NCBI GenBank assembly: GCA_964557125.1
Contig: CAZKYX010000041.1
Location: 1-7,983, forward strand
Reading direction: 5' to 3'
From: CAZKYX01 sp964557125
GTDB lineage: Bacteria; Patescibacteriota; Microgenomatia; Levybacterales; GWA1-39-11
Length of the DNA stretch: 7,983 bases
The notes under the pieces: model-generated
The model's database searches: none
Seen by the model: only the letters and a program-made list of their open reading frames with translations
What the model was told of the DNA's origin: nothing
Program-made: the position numbers and the translations under genes
Shown here: in pieces, positions 1 to 7,015 of the stretch
Position numbering within the stretch: the stretch's first letter is position 1
Layout: the number at the start of each line of letters is the position of its first letter

Positions 1-16
1 TTATTAAGGCTAAAAA

Positions 17-25
17 TGATATAAT
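17..25 (+). promoter_or_regulatory. Extended -10 promoter of the 753-aa gene
   Basis: TG at 17-18, one base, then a perfect TATAAT at 20-25 form an extended -10 element. The start codon is at 42, so transcription from about base 32 would give a leader of only about 10 nt. That leader (TAGTTAAATT) has no Shine-Dalgarno; the GGGG at 26-29 lies upstream of the predicted transcription start. The -35 region would fall at or before base 1 and cannot be assessed. Confidence 0.65.
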
Positions 26-41
26 GGGGTATAGTTAAATT

Positions 42-2303
42 ATGCCAGATAACGAGAAACATATTATTAGTTTAGAAGAGCAGGCAAGGGTTGAGGATCA
101 GCCTTTGGCGAGCACTCAGGCTGAGGCGCAACTGTTTAGCGCTATTGATAGGGCTATGGGGGTTGAGCATCAGACTAGGGATGAGGAGGTAACTAGGGAA
201 ACAGACGAAAGTCATCGAACACAAATTGAATATATTCGACAGTTAAACTTAATCGAGCTTGAGTTAAAAAATGCAGATTCTGCAGTACGGGCAACACTAG
301 AAGCAAGGAGAGATGAGTTGAAAGCAGAGCTGGAGTCGATGGTGGCTACTGAGAAAGAAAAAGAACGCTATCTTGATGCAGGTTTAAGGCTGTTTACAAG
401 GCTACAGACACAAAAAGATGCAATTTTGGCCAACCTGAAGGCCTTTAGGGGTTTGACTCCGAATAGAAACGAACTAATGAATCCATTGAATGCGTTTGTT
501 GATAAGGTTGAGAGTTTAAGAAAAGATGGAGATCCAGGTACTCCAGAGCGTAGAGAGGGCGAACTTAAAGCAGCAGCCTTGGAATTTGAGCTTGGGAAGG
601 TTAGAGAAGAGGTTTTGGCCGCGATTGAAAACTATAATCCAATTGAATCATTATGGCTGGATGTTTTAAGAGAGTTGGAGCTAGCTGAAGATGAAAGGAT
701 TAGTAGGAGGATTCCTCAAATTACAAAGCTTCTTGAAATAATCAACGATCCAAGATGGGGTCAAGAATATGCAGAGGAGATTCAAAAATATCAAGATAAA
801 TTTAACGCGTTAGCAAAAATACATAATTTTGCTGTGGCCGGCAAAGGTAAAGGGGCGGTTGAAATAACCGAAGCTTTAAAAGAACTGGATCAGGAAGCAT
901 TATTAGAACTATTTGCAGCAGAAGAATTAAGAAGAGATATTATTGATGCATATATTGCCGATAGGCGAGTTTTTGATGAACTAAATGGGCTGGGTTTGGA
1001 TCAAAAAGAGGCAGAGGCGAGATTAGAAGAGGAAACATTATTAGGTAACAACAAGCGAACTTTTAAAAGGGGGGAAGTACCAGATCCAAGGGATCCAACA
1101 AAAATGGTTGATTTGGAGACTCTTTATCGTACAACCAGCTCTGAAGATGCTAAAAAGGCATTAATTGCGGCAAATCCCACGCTACTAACTGATGGGTACA
1201 AGCTTAAAAAAGCTTGGGAAGCTAAGTATATTGACGATTTGTTGGCAGGCGAATTTTTCACAACCGAGGCAATTAGCTTATTCAGATCAAATGAACGAGT
1301 AGAGGATTTGGTTTCGGATACTGAGGTCAAAAGGATGATAGAAGCAAGTTACGCCTTTAAGGCAAAAAAAATTATTTTAGGTCAAGAAATGGATAATATG
1401 ATTGGTTTTCTTGAGACCACAATAGCTCCGATGGTGGTTAAACCTATTAGAGTAATTCCACCAGAGAAATTAAAAAATGATGACACGATTGGATATATTT
1501 TTGCGGGCAAGTATAAAGATAATATTTTAGTTAAAACGAGATACCCTCAAGATGTATTGGAGGCTGGTGGAAAGATAAATGGGAAAGTTTTGGATATAAC
1601 TGGTCCAATTTTTGATAAAGGTTTTCATAATTATGAAGATCCAGGGTTTAAGCTGATGACGGAGACATTTAAAGTGGAAAAGCCGGAGGATCCCAAAAAT
1701 GTTATTGATTGGTTGGAAAGGTTTAAGACTGTAGATGCGTTGAGAGAAATTCGTAATAATCCAGAGGTGGTAAATAAATTAAAGGATGATGTTTATAAAG
1801 ATGCGGCAACAGCTCAAGCCAACGAAATGTACGACAAGTTTGAAGCTTTTCAGAGAGAGCCTAATGAGGAATCGGCAAAAGCATTAATGGCAAGTTATTT
1901 TTCCAAAACCCCGGAGGATAGGCGTAATTTTAATATGCAGGTAATTGAGGCTCTACTAAAATACAAAATGAAAATTAATGGAATATATGCATTTACAGAT
2001 AAAAACGAGAGGCAAAATTGGGGAGCAAGAAGGATTGAGGATTATATTCATAAGGCTCGTGAGGCAGGTTTAATAGGTCAAAGAGAGGAGAATGAGTTAA
2101 AGAGACGAGTCTTTAAGGGCAAAGATATTAAGGTGGGTGGGGTAAAAATTGCCACGATTCCTGCTCTTGGGAAAAAAGCCGAAATGGTTGGGGCTTGGAC
2201 GAAAGAAGTTTTTGGACCTAAGAATTTAAAGGATACGGCTTTTAGTTGGGTAAAGACTTTGTTTAAGGTTAGTGCTGATCAGATTAAATCTGACTTAAAA
2301 TAA
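42..2303 (+). CDS. Large charged soluble protein of unknown function (753 aa)
   Basis: I do not recognise a family. The protein has no signal peptide, no membrane segment and no cysteine, so it is probably cytoplasmic. Residues about 60-130 are strongly charged and heptad-like (RRDELKAELESMVATEKEKE), which suggests a coiled coil. Further helical, Glu/Lys-rich stretches cover about 170-335. A less charged middle at about 440-560 contains beta-like segments (for example TIGYIFAGKYKDNILVKTRY), so there may be a folded domain there. The C-terminal 100 residues are basic. The ATG at 42 is the first in frame behind the TATAAT at 20-25; no Shine-Dalgarno is visible. The gene converges on the T4SS-like cluster with a 26-bp gap and has its own promoter, so it need not belong to the same system. 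It could be a structural, scaffold or effector protein, but nothing in the sequence decides this. The gene is certain; its function is unknown. Confidence 0.9.
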   Translation: MPDNEKHIISLEEQARVEDQPLASTQAEAQLFSAIDRAMGVEHQTRDEEVTRETDESHRTQIEYIRQLNLIELELKNADSAVRATLEARRDELKAELESMVATEKEKERYLDAGLRLFTRLQTQKDAILANLKAFRGLTPNRNELMNPLNAFVDKVESLRKDGDPGTPERREGELKAAALEFELGKVREEVLAAIENYNPIESLWLDVLRELELAEDERISRRIPQITKLLEIINDPRWGQEYAEEIQKYQDKFNALAKIHNFAVAGKGKGAVEITEALKELDQEALLELFAAEELRRDIIDAYIADRRVFDELNGLGLDQKEAEARLEEETLLGNNKRTFKRGEVPDPRDPTKMVDLETLYRTTSSEDAKKALIAANPTLLTDGYKLKKAWEAKYIDDLLAGEFFTTEAISLFRSNERVEDLVSDTEVKRMIEASYAFKAKKIILGQEMDNMIGFLETTIAPMVVKPIRVIPPEKLKNDDTIGYIFAGKYKDNILVKTRYPQDVLEAGGKINGKVLDITGPIFDKGFHNYEDPGFKLMTETFKVEKPEDPKNVIDWLERFKTVDALREIRNNPEVVNKLKDDVYKDAATAQANEMYDKFEAFQREPNEESAKALMASYFSKTPEDRRNFNMQVIEALLKYKMKINGIYAFTDKNERQNWGARRIEDYIHKAREAGLIGQREENELKRRVFKGKDIKVGGVKIATIPALGKKAEMVGAWTKEVFGPKNLKDTAFSWVKTLFKVSADQIKSDLK

Positions 2304-2329
2304 AATATTATTCCTTTTTAGATTGATGT

Positions 2330-4033
2330 TTACGGTCTTCTTCTGCCCATGGCAATGTTTCGTGATTGGTTGGCACTTTGCGGTGCCGTTGTGGGGCCAG
2401 CCGCTCCTGGTACGCCACCTTGGCGAATAGGAGTGGAGGCACCAGGTGTGCGCGATTCTCTGTCATATCTTCGTTGAGCACTCCAAGGATTAAATGTGTT
2501 ACTTAGTTTTTCGCCTGCAAAGTCGCTAGTTCTGGCTTTGGCTCTGGTGGCTGCACCATTAAATGGTTGTCTGGCCATGCCTAATCCTGTGCCCGCAACA
2601 GCTCCGGCAGCTCCACCGATTGCCCCACCAAATCCTCCACCCTTAACTTTAAAGGCATCTTGAGCAATTTTGGCAGCTGACGGAACACCCAATAAAATAC
2701 CAATACCGATAAGTGATTTAAGGGCATTAGCACCTTTTTCGTTGGTAAATCCGCCAAGTAGTGGTGCGTTCCAACCCTCACCTTCAGTAATCGTTGCTTC
2801 GCCCGAGGTAATTCTGCCTTGTCCAACACCCATGAAGTAGGCTGCAAAGATAATCATAAGAATGGTAATTACAAAAGTTGCAAGCTGGGCAGCAATATTT
2901 CTAATCCAAGGACCAAAACCTGGCATGCCTGGAATAACACCGATACCAATCATGAGGGGCCCAAAAATCGTGTAAAAGAATACTTTGACGTAGGCCATAA
3001 GCAGCATAAAAAATATTCGAAATGTGGCTACTAACATCATTATTCCAATTACTGCTACAGCTAGGGCGGAGAGGATTGTAGAGCTGAATTTTTCAATTAA
3101 ATCTGGCAAACCAAACTGATCAATCGCGCCAGCAATAATATCGTCATTGCTGTGGAATATACCTGAAATATTTTGAAGGAATAGCTCTTTGAGCATAAAA
3201 GTAAACACGTTGTTTTCGTAGTAAATTCCGTTCGAGCTAGGTTGAGCAACACTTTCGCTTGAAAGAATTTGGATCATAACGGCGATAAAAAAGTTCATTA
3301 AATCAATCATTAGCCCGACGATTGCGTAGGAAAATGTGACAAGGATTAGGCTAATTACAATTTTGGGTAATACAGCTTGAACAGAAGCTACGGAGCTTGA
3401 GCTTAGTCTTTGGCGGAAGATAATCATAAAACCAATGACAATGAAAAAGATTACATAGAGAAGAAGTGTGAGATTGCGGAAGGTTGTCCAGAGAGCTTGA
3501 GTTGGCTTGAGTGCGTCGTAACCGGTTTGGGCTGCTAAAGTTTCTCCGGTAATTTTTGATTTAATATCGGCCAGATATTGCACACCTGAAGCTGGTTCTT
3601 CAGTGTAAAGCATGGCAATACTTTTCATTAAAAATGGAACAGCAGCTCCGGCTCGACAGTTGGTACCTCCACCTTCTATACACTCAAGTTCAGCTTCAGT
3701 TGAAGGAAGACCAGTAATTTGGCGGTTGATACCAAAAGCCAAATTATCCATCAGTCCAAGATTGAACTTTTGAAGGTTTACATCTTCTTCGTCTAGTGCG
3801 TTTTTATACTGACAAATGGATTGCTGATAAGGTTGAACTGTTTCTCCGACACCCGGTTGAGGGTTGGTAATTCCAGCAGGGCTGCCTGGGGCTGGGGGAG
3901 AAGAGCCAGCAGCAGCCTCCTCACATCCGAAAGGGTCTTCCGCTTGGGCTAAAACAGGCGCCGGATTGAAGCTAAAAAAAACTGAGAAAAGGCTAAATAT
4001 TACGATAATTGGCAGAACGATCTTAAGACGCAT
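2330..4033 (-). CDS. VirB6/TrbL-like polytopic T4SS membrane protein (567 aa)
   Basis: This is the probable inner-membrane channel component of a type IV secretion-like system. An N-terminal signal peptide (residues 1-29, ending PVLA) is followed by an exported region (30-180) with four cysteines at 37, 74, 118 and 126. Hydrophobic segments lie at about 186-206, 222-256 (probably two helices), 317-345, 346-368, 378-403 and a short one at 438-453. A Gly/Ala-rich stretch follows (464-486) and then a basic, Pro/Gly-rich, disordered-looking tail ending GRRRP. A large exported N-terminal region, a multi-helix core and a disordered tail fit the VirB6/TrbL group as seen in Patescibacteria, but no invariant motif proves it. 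The ATG at 4033 is chosen because the signal peptide begins there. No Shine-Dalgarno is visible. It is the last gene of the cluster, 52 nt after the 403-aa exported protein. The tail convergent with the plus-strand gene shows no clear terminator hairpin. Confidence 0.75.
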   Translation of the reverse strand: MRLKIVLPIIVIFSLFSVFFSFNPAPVLAQAEDPFGCEEAAAGSSPPAPGSPAGITNPQPGVGETVQPYQQSICQYKNALDEEDVNLQKFNLGLMDNLAFGINRQITGLPSTEAELECIEGGGTNCRAGAAVPFLMKSIAMLYTEEPASGVQYLADIKSKITGETLAAQTGYDALKPTQALWTTFRNLTLLLYVIFFIVIGFMIIFRQRLSSSSVASVQAVLPKIVISLILVTFSYAIVGLMIDLMNFFIAVMIQILSSESVAQPSSNGIYYENNVFTFMLKELFLQNISGIFHSNDDIIAGAIDQFGLPDLIEKFSSTILSALAVAVIGIMMLVATFRIFFMLLMAYVKVFFYTIFGPLMIGIGVIPGMPGFGPWIRNIAAQLATFVITILMIIFAAYFMGVGQGRITSGEATITEGEGWNAPLLGGFTNEKGANALKSLIGIGILLGVPSAAKIAQDAFKVKGGGFGGAIGGAAGAVAGTGLGMARQPFNGAATRAKARTSDFAGEKLSNTFNPWSAQRRYDRESRTPGASTPIRQGGVPGAAGPTTAPQSANQSRNIAMGRRRP

Positions 4034-4085
4034 TGGTAGGCAAGTTATAGCTTATTTTAAGCTTAATGGTTAGATATTTGCAAAG

Positions 4086-5297
4086 TTATTCTTTTCTGAC
4101 TTCGATATCTTTTGGAGTGATAGTGCGTAATATTACTTCTTTGGCGGTTTGAACACTTCCTAGGTAGCCGGCCCAGACTTGATTGGATTGACCAAAGCCT
4201 TTAAGCCTTGTCGAGGCAGTATCAGAGAATTCTCCTTGATTATTCTTATTCCAAAAATCTCCGGGACCGAACAATCTTAGACTGCCAGATTTTTTGCGAG
4301 ATAAGGATTTCCAAACAGAATCAACGTAGGGAATTCGAGAAGAGAGGAGTGAGCCGTTTTTGGTGTATTGAACAGAGTCGGTCGCAGTTCCAGAGGCGTT
4401 GTAGAGAATAATATATTCTTCGCCTGGACCTTCACGCCCTTCTGGTTTGGCTGGTTCGGGATTAAATTCTATAGATTCTTTGATTGCATCTTGTTGGAGT
4501 GTGATTTGTTGGAGTATTTGAGATAAGGCAGCCAGACGAGCAACTGAGGGGACACCAATTAATAAGTCACGACCAGGAACGCAGGTTTCTGATGTGTCGT
4601 TACTATCAGAAGTCGATGAAATACAACCTCTGGATGTCCAATTGGTAACTAGAGGGAATTTGGACCAATATCTTCCCCAAGTTTGAGACCAGACTTTGGC
4701 TGACACCCCACCTTGAAGTCCTGGGGGAAGAGGTTTGCCCCAAGCGTCATACAAATCCTTGATTGTACGGTAGTGCTGACCACAGTAGTCTCCATATTCA
4801 GTGGCAGCCTCCTCTAGTTTAGTTGTGCCTGATTTAGATAATTGAAAGATAGTTTCGACATATGTTTGACGAAGCTTGTCGATATTATTTTTGGGCAAAA
4901 TTTTGATTAGTGGCCCATTAAAATTATTAAGCTCGTTGTTGTTAAGTCGAGAAATGTCTGTTTTGCGGTGCGAGTCGGTTTGAAACTTGCCCTCTAAGTA
5001 ATTAGCCATTGATCTGGCAAAGGGTAGAACGGGTTTATTAACGACCGCGGAAACTCCTGAAGCATTAACAATAGCTCTTGATGGCTGATATTCGCTTTCG
5101 GTTTTACCCTCTAGTTCATTCCATGTTGGTGGAGTATAAGTTGGATTGCTTCCATTTGGTGGTTCTGGTTGATCACAGATTTTGGGTAGAGTGTATTGGG
5201 CAAATGAGTATGGTGAAAAAAAAGAAACGATTAGTGCAAGTATAAAAAAAATAGAAAATCCTAGAGCTGGTTTTTGGACTAGGGCAGGTTTTTTCAT
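4086..5297 (-). CDS. Exported protein of unknown family with four cysteines (403 aa)
   Basis: A typical signal peptide occupies residues 1-33 (MKKPALVQKPALG, then a hydrophobic core, ending SFA before QYTLP). No other membrane segment is visible, so the mature protein is probably secreted, periplasm-like or surface-associated. The mature part has four cysteines at 41, 172, 225 and 239, enough for two disulfides. It is rich in aromatic residues (YDAWGKP, WSQTWGRYW) and has a Pro/Glu-rich linker at about 280-294 dividing it into two possible domains. The reading frame is open up to 5405, but that would overlap pilin F by 95 bp and put 36 non-signal-like residues in front; the ATG at 5297, 13 nt after the pilin F stop, is the better start. 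Position between a pilin-like gene and the VirB6-like gene suggests a secreted or surface part of the same apparatus. That is inference from context; I recognise no family. Confidence 0.85.
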   Translation of the reverse strand: MKKPALVQKPALGFSIFFILALIVSFFSPYSFAQYTLPKICDQPEPPNGSNPTYTPPTWNELEGKTESEYQPSRAIVNASGVSAVVNKPVLPFARSMANYLEGKFQTDSHRKTDISRLNNNELNNFNGPLIKILPKNNIDKLRQTYVETIFQLSKSGTTKLEEAATEYGDYCGQHYRTIKDLYDAWGKPLPPGLQGGVSAKVWSQTWGRYWSKFPLVTNWTSRGCISSTSDSNDTSETCVPGRDLLIGVPSVARLAALSQILQQITLQQDAIKESIEFNPEPAKPEGREGPGEEYIILYNASGTATDSVQYTKNGSLLSSRIPYVDSVWKSLSRKKSGSLRLFGPGDFWNKNNQGEFSDTASTRLKGFGQSNQVWAGYLGSVQTAKEVILRTITPKDIEVRKE

Positions 5298-5310
5298 TAA
5301 CAAAACTAGC

Positions 5311-5712
5311 TTAACACTGTGTGTTTTCTGGTGTGTAGTCGAGTAAGTTGATACCTGTAACGAGTTCAAGAGACTTAAAGATAGCGTAAATAAGTAGTAA
5401 CACAACTACGCCAATGAGTGCAGTCATCATTGCGCTTCTGGCTGAGGATGCTCCTTGTGGATTACCGAATGAAAATATGTATTTGTAGCCGGCGTAGATG
5501 AGCATTACAAAAAAACCAATTCCAGCTGCTGGAGCAATAATTTTTATAGCTTTGGCAATAATATCGATTAGGTCACAAAGCTGAGAAGGTTCTTCGCTTC
5601 CTCCGCCACCAGGGCCTGGTCCACCACCTCCGGCGGCAGCAAACACACCTTGATTAAGAGCCAAAAATAAAATTGAATAAAAAAGAGAAATTGCGAGAGA
5701 TTTTTTGTTCAT
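5311..5712 (-). CDS. T4SS pilin-like protein F (VirB2/TrbC-like, 133 aa)
   Basis: This is the sixth pilin-like gene of the cluster. A signal peptide (about 1-25, ending GVFA) is followed by a glycine/proline run (28-38), Cys46, a first TM segment at about 58-80, a loop with YIFSFGNPQGASSAR, and a second TM segment at about 95-118. A final cysteine is the last residue (133), so C46 and C133 could form a disulfide. The S-x-G-N-P-x-G loop places it with A and B rather than with C, D and E. The ATG at 5712 is preferred over a GTG at 5718 two codons upstream; neither has a Shine-Dalgarno. It is separated from pilin E by a 100-nt gap with a hairpin and a candidate promoter, so it may be transcribed separately or at a different level. 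The membrane protein call is secure; the pilin role rests on family resemblance. Confidence 0.82.
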   Translation of the reverse strand: MNKKSLAISLFYSILFLALNQGVFAAAGGGGPGPGGGGSEEPSQLCDLIDIIAKAIKIIAPAAGIGFFVMLIYAGYKYIFSFGNPQGASSARSAMMTALIGVVVLLLIYAIFKSLELVTGINLLDYTPENTQC

Positions 5713-5729
5713 TGTCACTAGTTATTTAA

Positions 5730-5738
5730 ATAATACCA
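5730..5738 (-). promoter_or_regulatory. Candidate extended -10 promoter for pilin F
   Basis: On the minus strand TGG followed by TATTAT (5 of 6 matches to TATAAT) forms an extended -10. Transcription would begin near 5723, about 11 nt before the ATG at 5712. No good -35 is present at normal spacing; the position is occupied by two direct repeats. It lies just downstream of a hairpin, which fits a terminate-and-restart arrangement inside the cluster. Confidence 0.45.
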
Positions 5739-5760
5739 GTAAATCTAATTGTAAATCTAA
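5739..5760. repeat. Two perfect 10-bp direct repeats, 12-bp period
   Basis: GTAAATCTAA occurs at 5739-5748 and again at 5751-5760, separated by TT. On the minus strand they read TTAGATTTAC and sit directly upstream of the TGGTATTAT element, where a -35 box or activator site would be. A 12-bp period is close to one helical turn, so one protein dimer could contact both copies on one face. A regulatory role is inference. Confidence 0.5.
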
Positions 5761-5762
5761 AC

Positions 5763-5803
5763 AATATCGACCTGGAGTATTAAATACTTTCCAGGTCGAT
5801 ATT
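5763..5803 (-). terminator. Long intergenic hairpin (terminator, attenuator or processing site)
   Basis: The arms 5763-5776 and 5790-5803 are a perfect 14-bp inverted repeat (AATATCGACCTGGA and its complement). The loop contains its own palindrome, AGTATT-A-AATACT (5776-5788), so the stem can be extended by five or six base pairs past a one- or two-base bulge. On the minus strand the stem is followed by GTTTAGATTT, a moderately U-rich but interrupted tract. It lies between the stop of pilin E and the start of pilin F, so it could terminate most transcripts of the A-E segment or protect their 3' ends. The hairpin is certain; which role it has is not. Confidence 0.6.
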
Positions 5804-5827
5804 TGAAGAAACTTTTTCCCAATCTTT

Positions 5828-6202
5828 TTATAGAGTTGGAATAGTGAAGTTGTCTCCAGTAATAATGCTGACACCAAGAATGGTTTGGACAAGCATAATT
5901 AAGGCTAAAGCCAAAACTACAACCACCAACCCAACGAGTGCGTGAATTACTTGATTTCTGGCGGCTGCGACTTTTCCTGGGTCACCACTGGAAAGAATCC
6001 ATTTGATACCACCGATTAATAGCCAGATAAAAGCAATAAGGAATGCAGCAAAAATAATCATTTGAATCACAAAGCTGAGGATTGCTCCTGGTTCAGCTAC
6101 GTTGACATTGTATGGATTAAGCTGAATTTCGTCTGCAAATGCGGCTGTAGAACTAGCAATAGTTCCAACAACTGAGGAGGATACGGCAATTAACTTTTTT
6201 AT
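5828..6202 (-). CDS. T4SS pilin-like protein E, probable ATA start (124 aa)
   Basis: The first conventional start codon in frame (GTG at 6070) would begin inside the first membrane helix and lose the export signal. Reading the same frame upstream to an ATA at 6202 gives a textbook signal peptide: KKLIAVSSS, hydrophobic core, ending AFA before DEIQ (cleavage after residue 23). An in-frame TGA three codons further upstream closes the frame. A near-consensus Shine-Dalgarno at 6209-6218 is placed correctly for the ATA. The mature protein has TM1 at about 43-66, the loop IKWILSSGDPGKVAAARNQ, and TM2 at about 86-108. The loop groups it with C and D. Non-AUG initiation is the simplest reading. A one-base change in the A6 run at 6195-6200, by assembly error or slippage, would instead join the frame to a GTG at 6212. 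Confidence 0.75.
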   Translation of the reverse strand: MKKLIAVSSSVVGTIASSTAAFADEIQLNPYNVNVAEPGAILSFVIQMIIFAAFLIAFIWLLIGGIKWILSSGDPGKVAAARNQVIHALVGLVVVVLALALIMLVQTILGVSIITGDNFTIPTL

Positions 6203-6208
6203 AACGAC

Positions 6209-6218
6209 TCACCCCCTT
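6209..6218 (-). promoter_or_regulatory. Strong Shine-Dalgarno site that decides the pilin E start
   Basis: On the minus strand AAGGGGGTGA matches the extended Shine-Dalgarno AAGGAGGTGA at nine of ten bases. The G run ends nine bases before the ATA at 6202-6200. It is the only strong ribosome binding site I see in the window, and there is no ATG, GTG or TTG at the matching distance in the open frame. Confidence 0.7.
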
Positions 6219-6228
6219 TCAAGGTTTT

Positions 6229-6675
6229 TTAGAACGGAAGTTCTGGACTAGTAATAGAGCCTGCGTTTAGGCTAAAGACGTTTTCGACAAGAGTCAAAAT
6301 AGAAAAAGCTAAGATAATTACAACTAGGCCAATTATTGCGTATGTGATTTTTTTCTGAGCAGCTGCGGTTTTTGCTGGTTCACCGTTACTGGTAATGTAA
6401 CTAATACCTGCGAGTAATAGCCAAATGAAGGCCATAACAAAACCTGCAAACATTAGGATTTTTATTGCAAACGTAATGATTTTTCCTACATCCGAAGCTT
6501 CAGTTGGTATGCCAGCTGGAGGACAGATTTCTCCAAGGGGATTTTGATCTGTACCTTGAGATCCTGTGGAACAAGCTGCAATCACATTGACTGCAGAAAT
6601 AGCAAGCATTATTAATATTCCTGGGAAAATAAAAATTGCTTGTTTGAATGTAGATTTTATGTGAAAAAGCGACAT
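6229..6675 (-). CDS. T4SS pilin-like protein D (148 aa)
   Basis: An N-terminal hydrophobic segment (about residues 12-33) ends VIAAC. It can be read either as a signal-peptidase I site or as a lipobox (I-A-A-C, with Cys35 as the lipidated residue). A second cysteine at 51 makes a C35-C51 disulfide an alternative. TM1 spans about 67-90, the loop reads ISYITSNGEPAKTAAAQKK, and TM2 spans about 110-132. The segment ITYA[VI]IG is shared exactly with pilin C, and the [DE]P-x-K-x-AAA loop with C and E, so C and D look like a tandem duplication. The ATG at 6675 follows the stop of pilin C by one base, which suggests translational coupling; there is no Shine-Dalgarno. The fold is VirB2/TrbC-like, of the kind found in mycoplasma and CPR pilin-like conjugal transfer proteins. 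Confidence 0.83.
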   Translation of the reverse strand: MSLFHIKSTFKQAIFIFPGILIMLAISAVNVIAACSTGSQGTDQNPLGEICPPAGIPTEASDVGKIITFAIKILMFAGFVMAFIWLLLAGISYITSNGEPAKTAAAQKKITYAIIGLVVIILAFSILTLVENVFSLNAGSITSPELPF

Positions 6676-6676
6676 T

Positions 6677-7015
6677 TTATAGATTGGGATTATTAATAAA
6701 TAGTGCCTGTACTGTATACATTATCACAAAAGTTAGAATCAAAAGGACCATGCCGATGACTGCATATGTGATTGAATTTTTTGCAGCCGCTGTTTTATTT
6801 GGATCACCACCGGAGGTAATAAATTTGATACCCCCGAGGATTAAAAAGATGACTGTAAAAATTGCGCCTAGCCCAAAAATAATTGACAAGAAAACAGTAC
6901 CAATATCGCCAACTGATTGAAAGTTTTCTGCTGGTTGGAATTCTTCATTAATATTGAGCCCCAGAAGCGGTAGGATGCCTAGTGGTAATAATATTTTTTT
7001 AGGTGACATAGACAT
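6677..7015 (-). CDS. T4SS pilin-like protein C (112 aa)
   Basis: A short basic N terminus (MSMSPKKILLPLGILPLLGL) looks like a signal sequence but lacks a clear A-x-A cleavage site. TM1 lies at about 40-61, the loop reads GIKFITSGGDPNKTAAAKN, and TM2 lies at about 82-104. There is no cysteine. The frame is open to a TTG at 7036, but the ATG at 7015 (or 7009) starts just before the basic residues and is preferred; it overlaps the end of pilin B by 17 bp (11 bp from 7009). No Shine-Dalgarno is visible, so the gene probably relies on coupling to B. It is most similar to pilins D and E. Which of the two ATG codons is used cannot be settled from sequence alone. Confidence 0.8.
   Translation of the reverse strand: MSMSPKKILLPLGILPLLGLNINEEFQPAENFQSVGDIGTVFLSIIFGLGAIFTVIFLILGGIKFITSGGDPNKTAAAKNSITYAVIGMVLLILTFVIMYTVQALFINNPNL

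Noticed and set aside
2304..2329. Bidirectional terminator between the convergent genes
   Set aside because: The 26-bp gap is AT-rich but contains no inverted repeat of useful length; termination may occur elsewhere or transcripts may overlap.
4049..4063. Small inverted repeat AGCTTA-TTT-TAAGCT in the gap before the VirB6-like gene, and a nearby minus-strand TATAAC
   Set aside because: A 6-bp AT-rich stem with a 3-base loop and a five-of-six -10 match without a good -35 are expected by chance in such DNA.
2581..4411. Short open frames inside the VirB6-like and 403-aa genes (2581-2847 minus, 2819-3034 and 3864-4073 plus, 4208-4411 plus)
   Set aside because: Each lies wholly or almost wholly within a better-supported gene in another frame and shows no domain, signal or ribosome binding site.
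5298..5405. Upstream extension of the 403-aa exported protein to a start at 5405
   Set aside because: It would overlap pilin F by 95 bp and put 36 residues ahead of a complete signal peptide that begins at the ATG at 5297.
5828..6070. Pilin E starting at the GTG at 6070
   Set aside because: This start cuts off the signal peptide and begins inside TM1; the frame upstream to 6202 clearly codes for an export signal.
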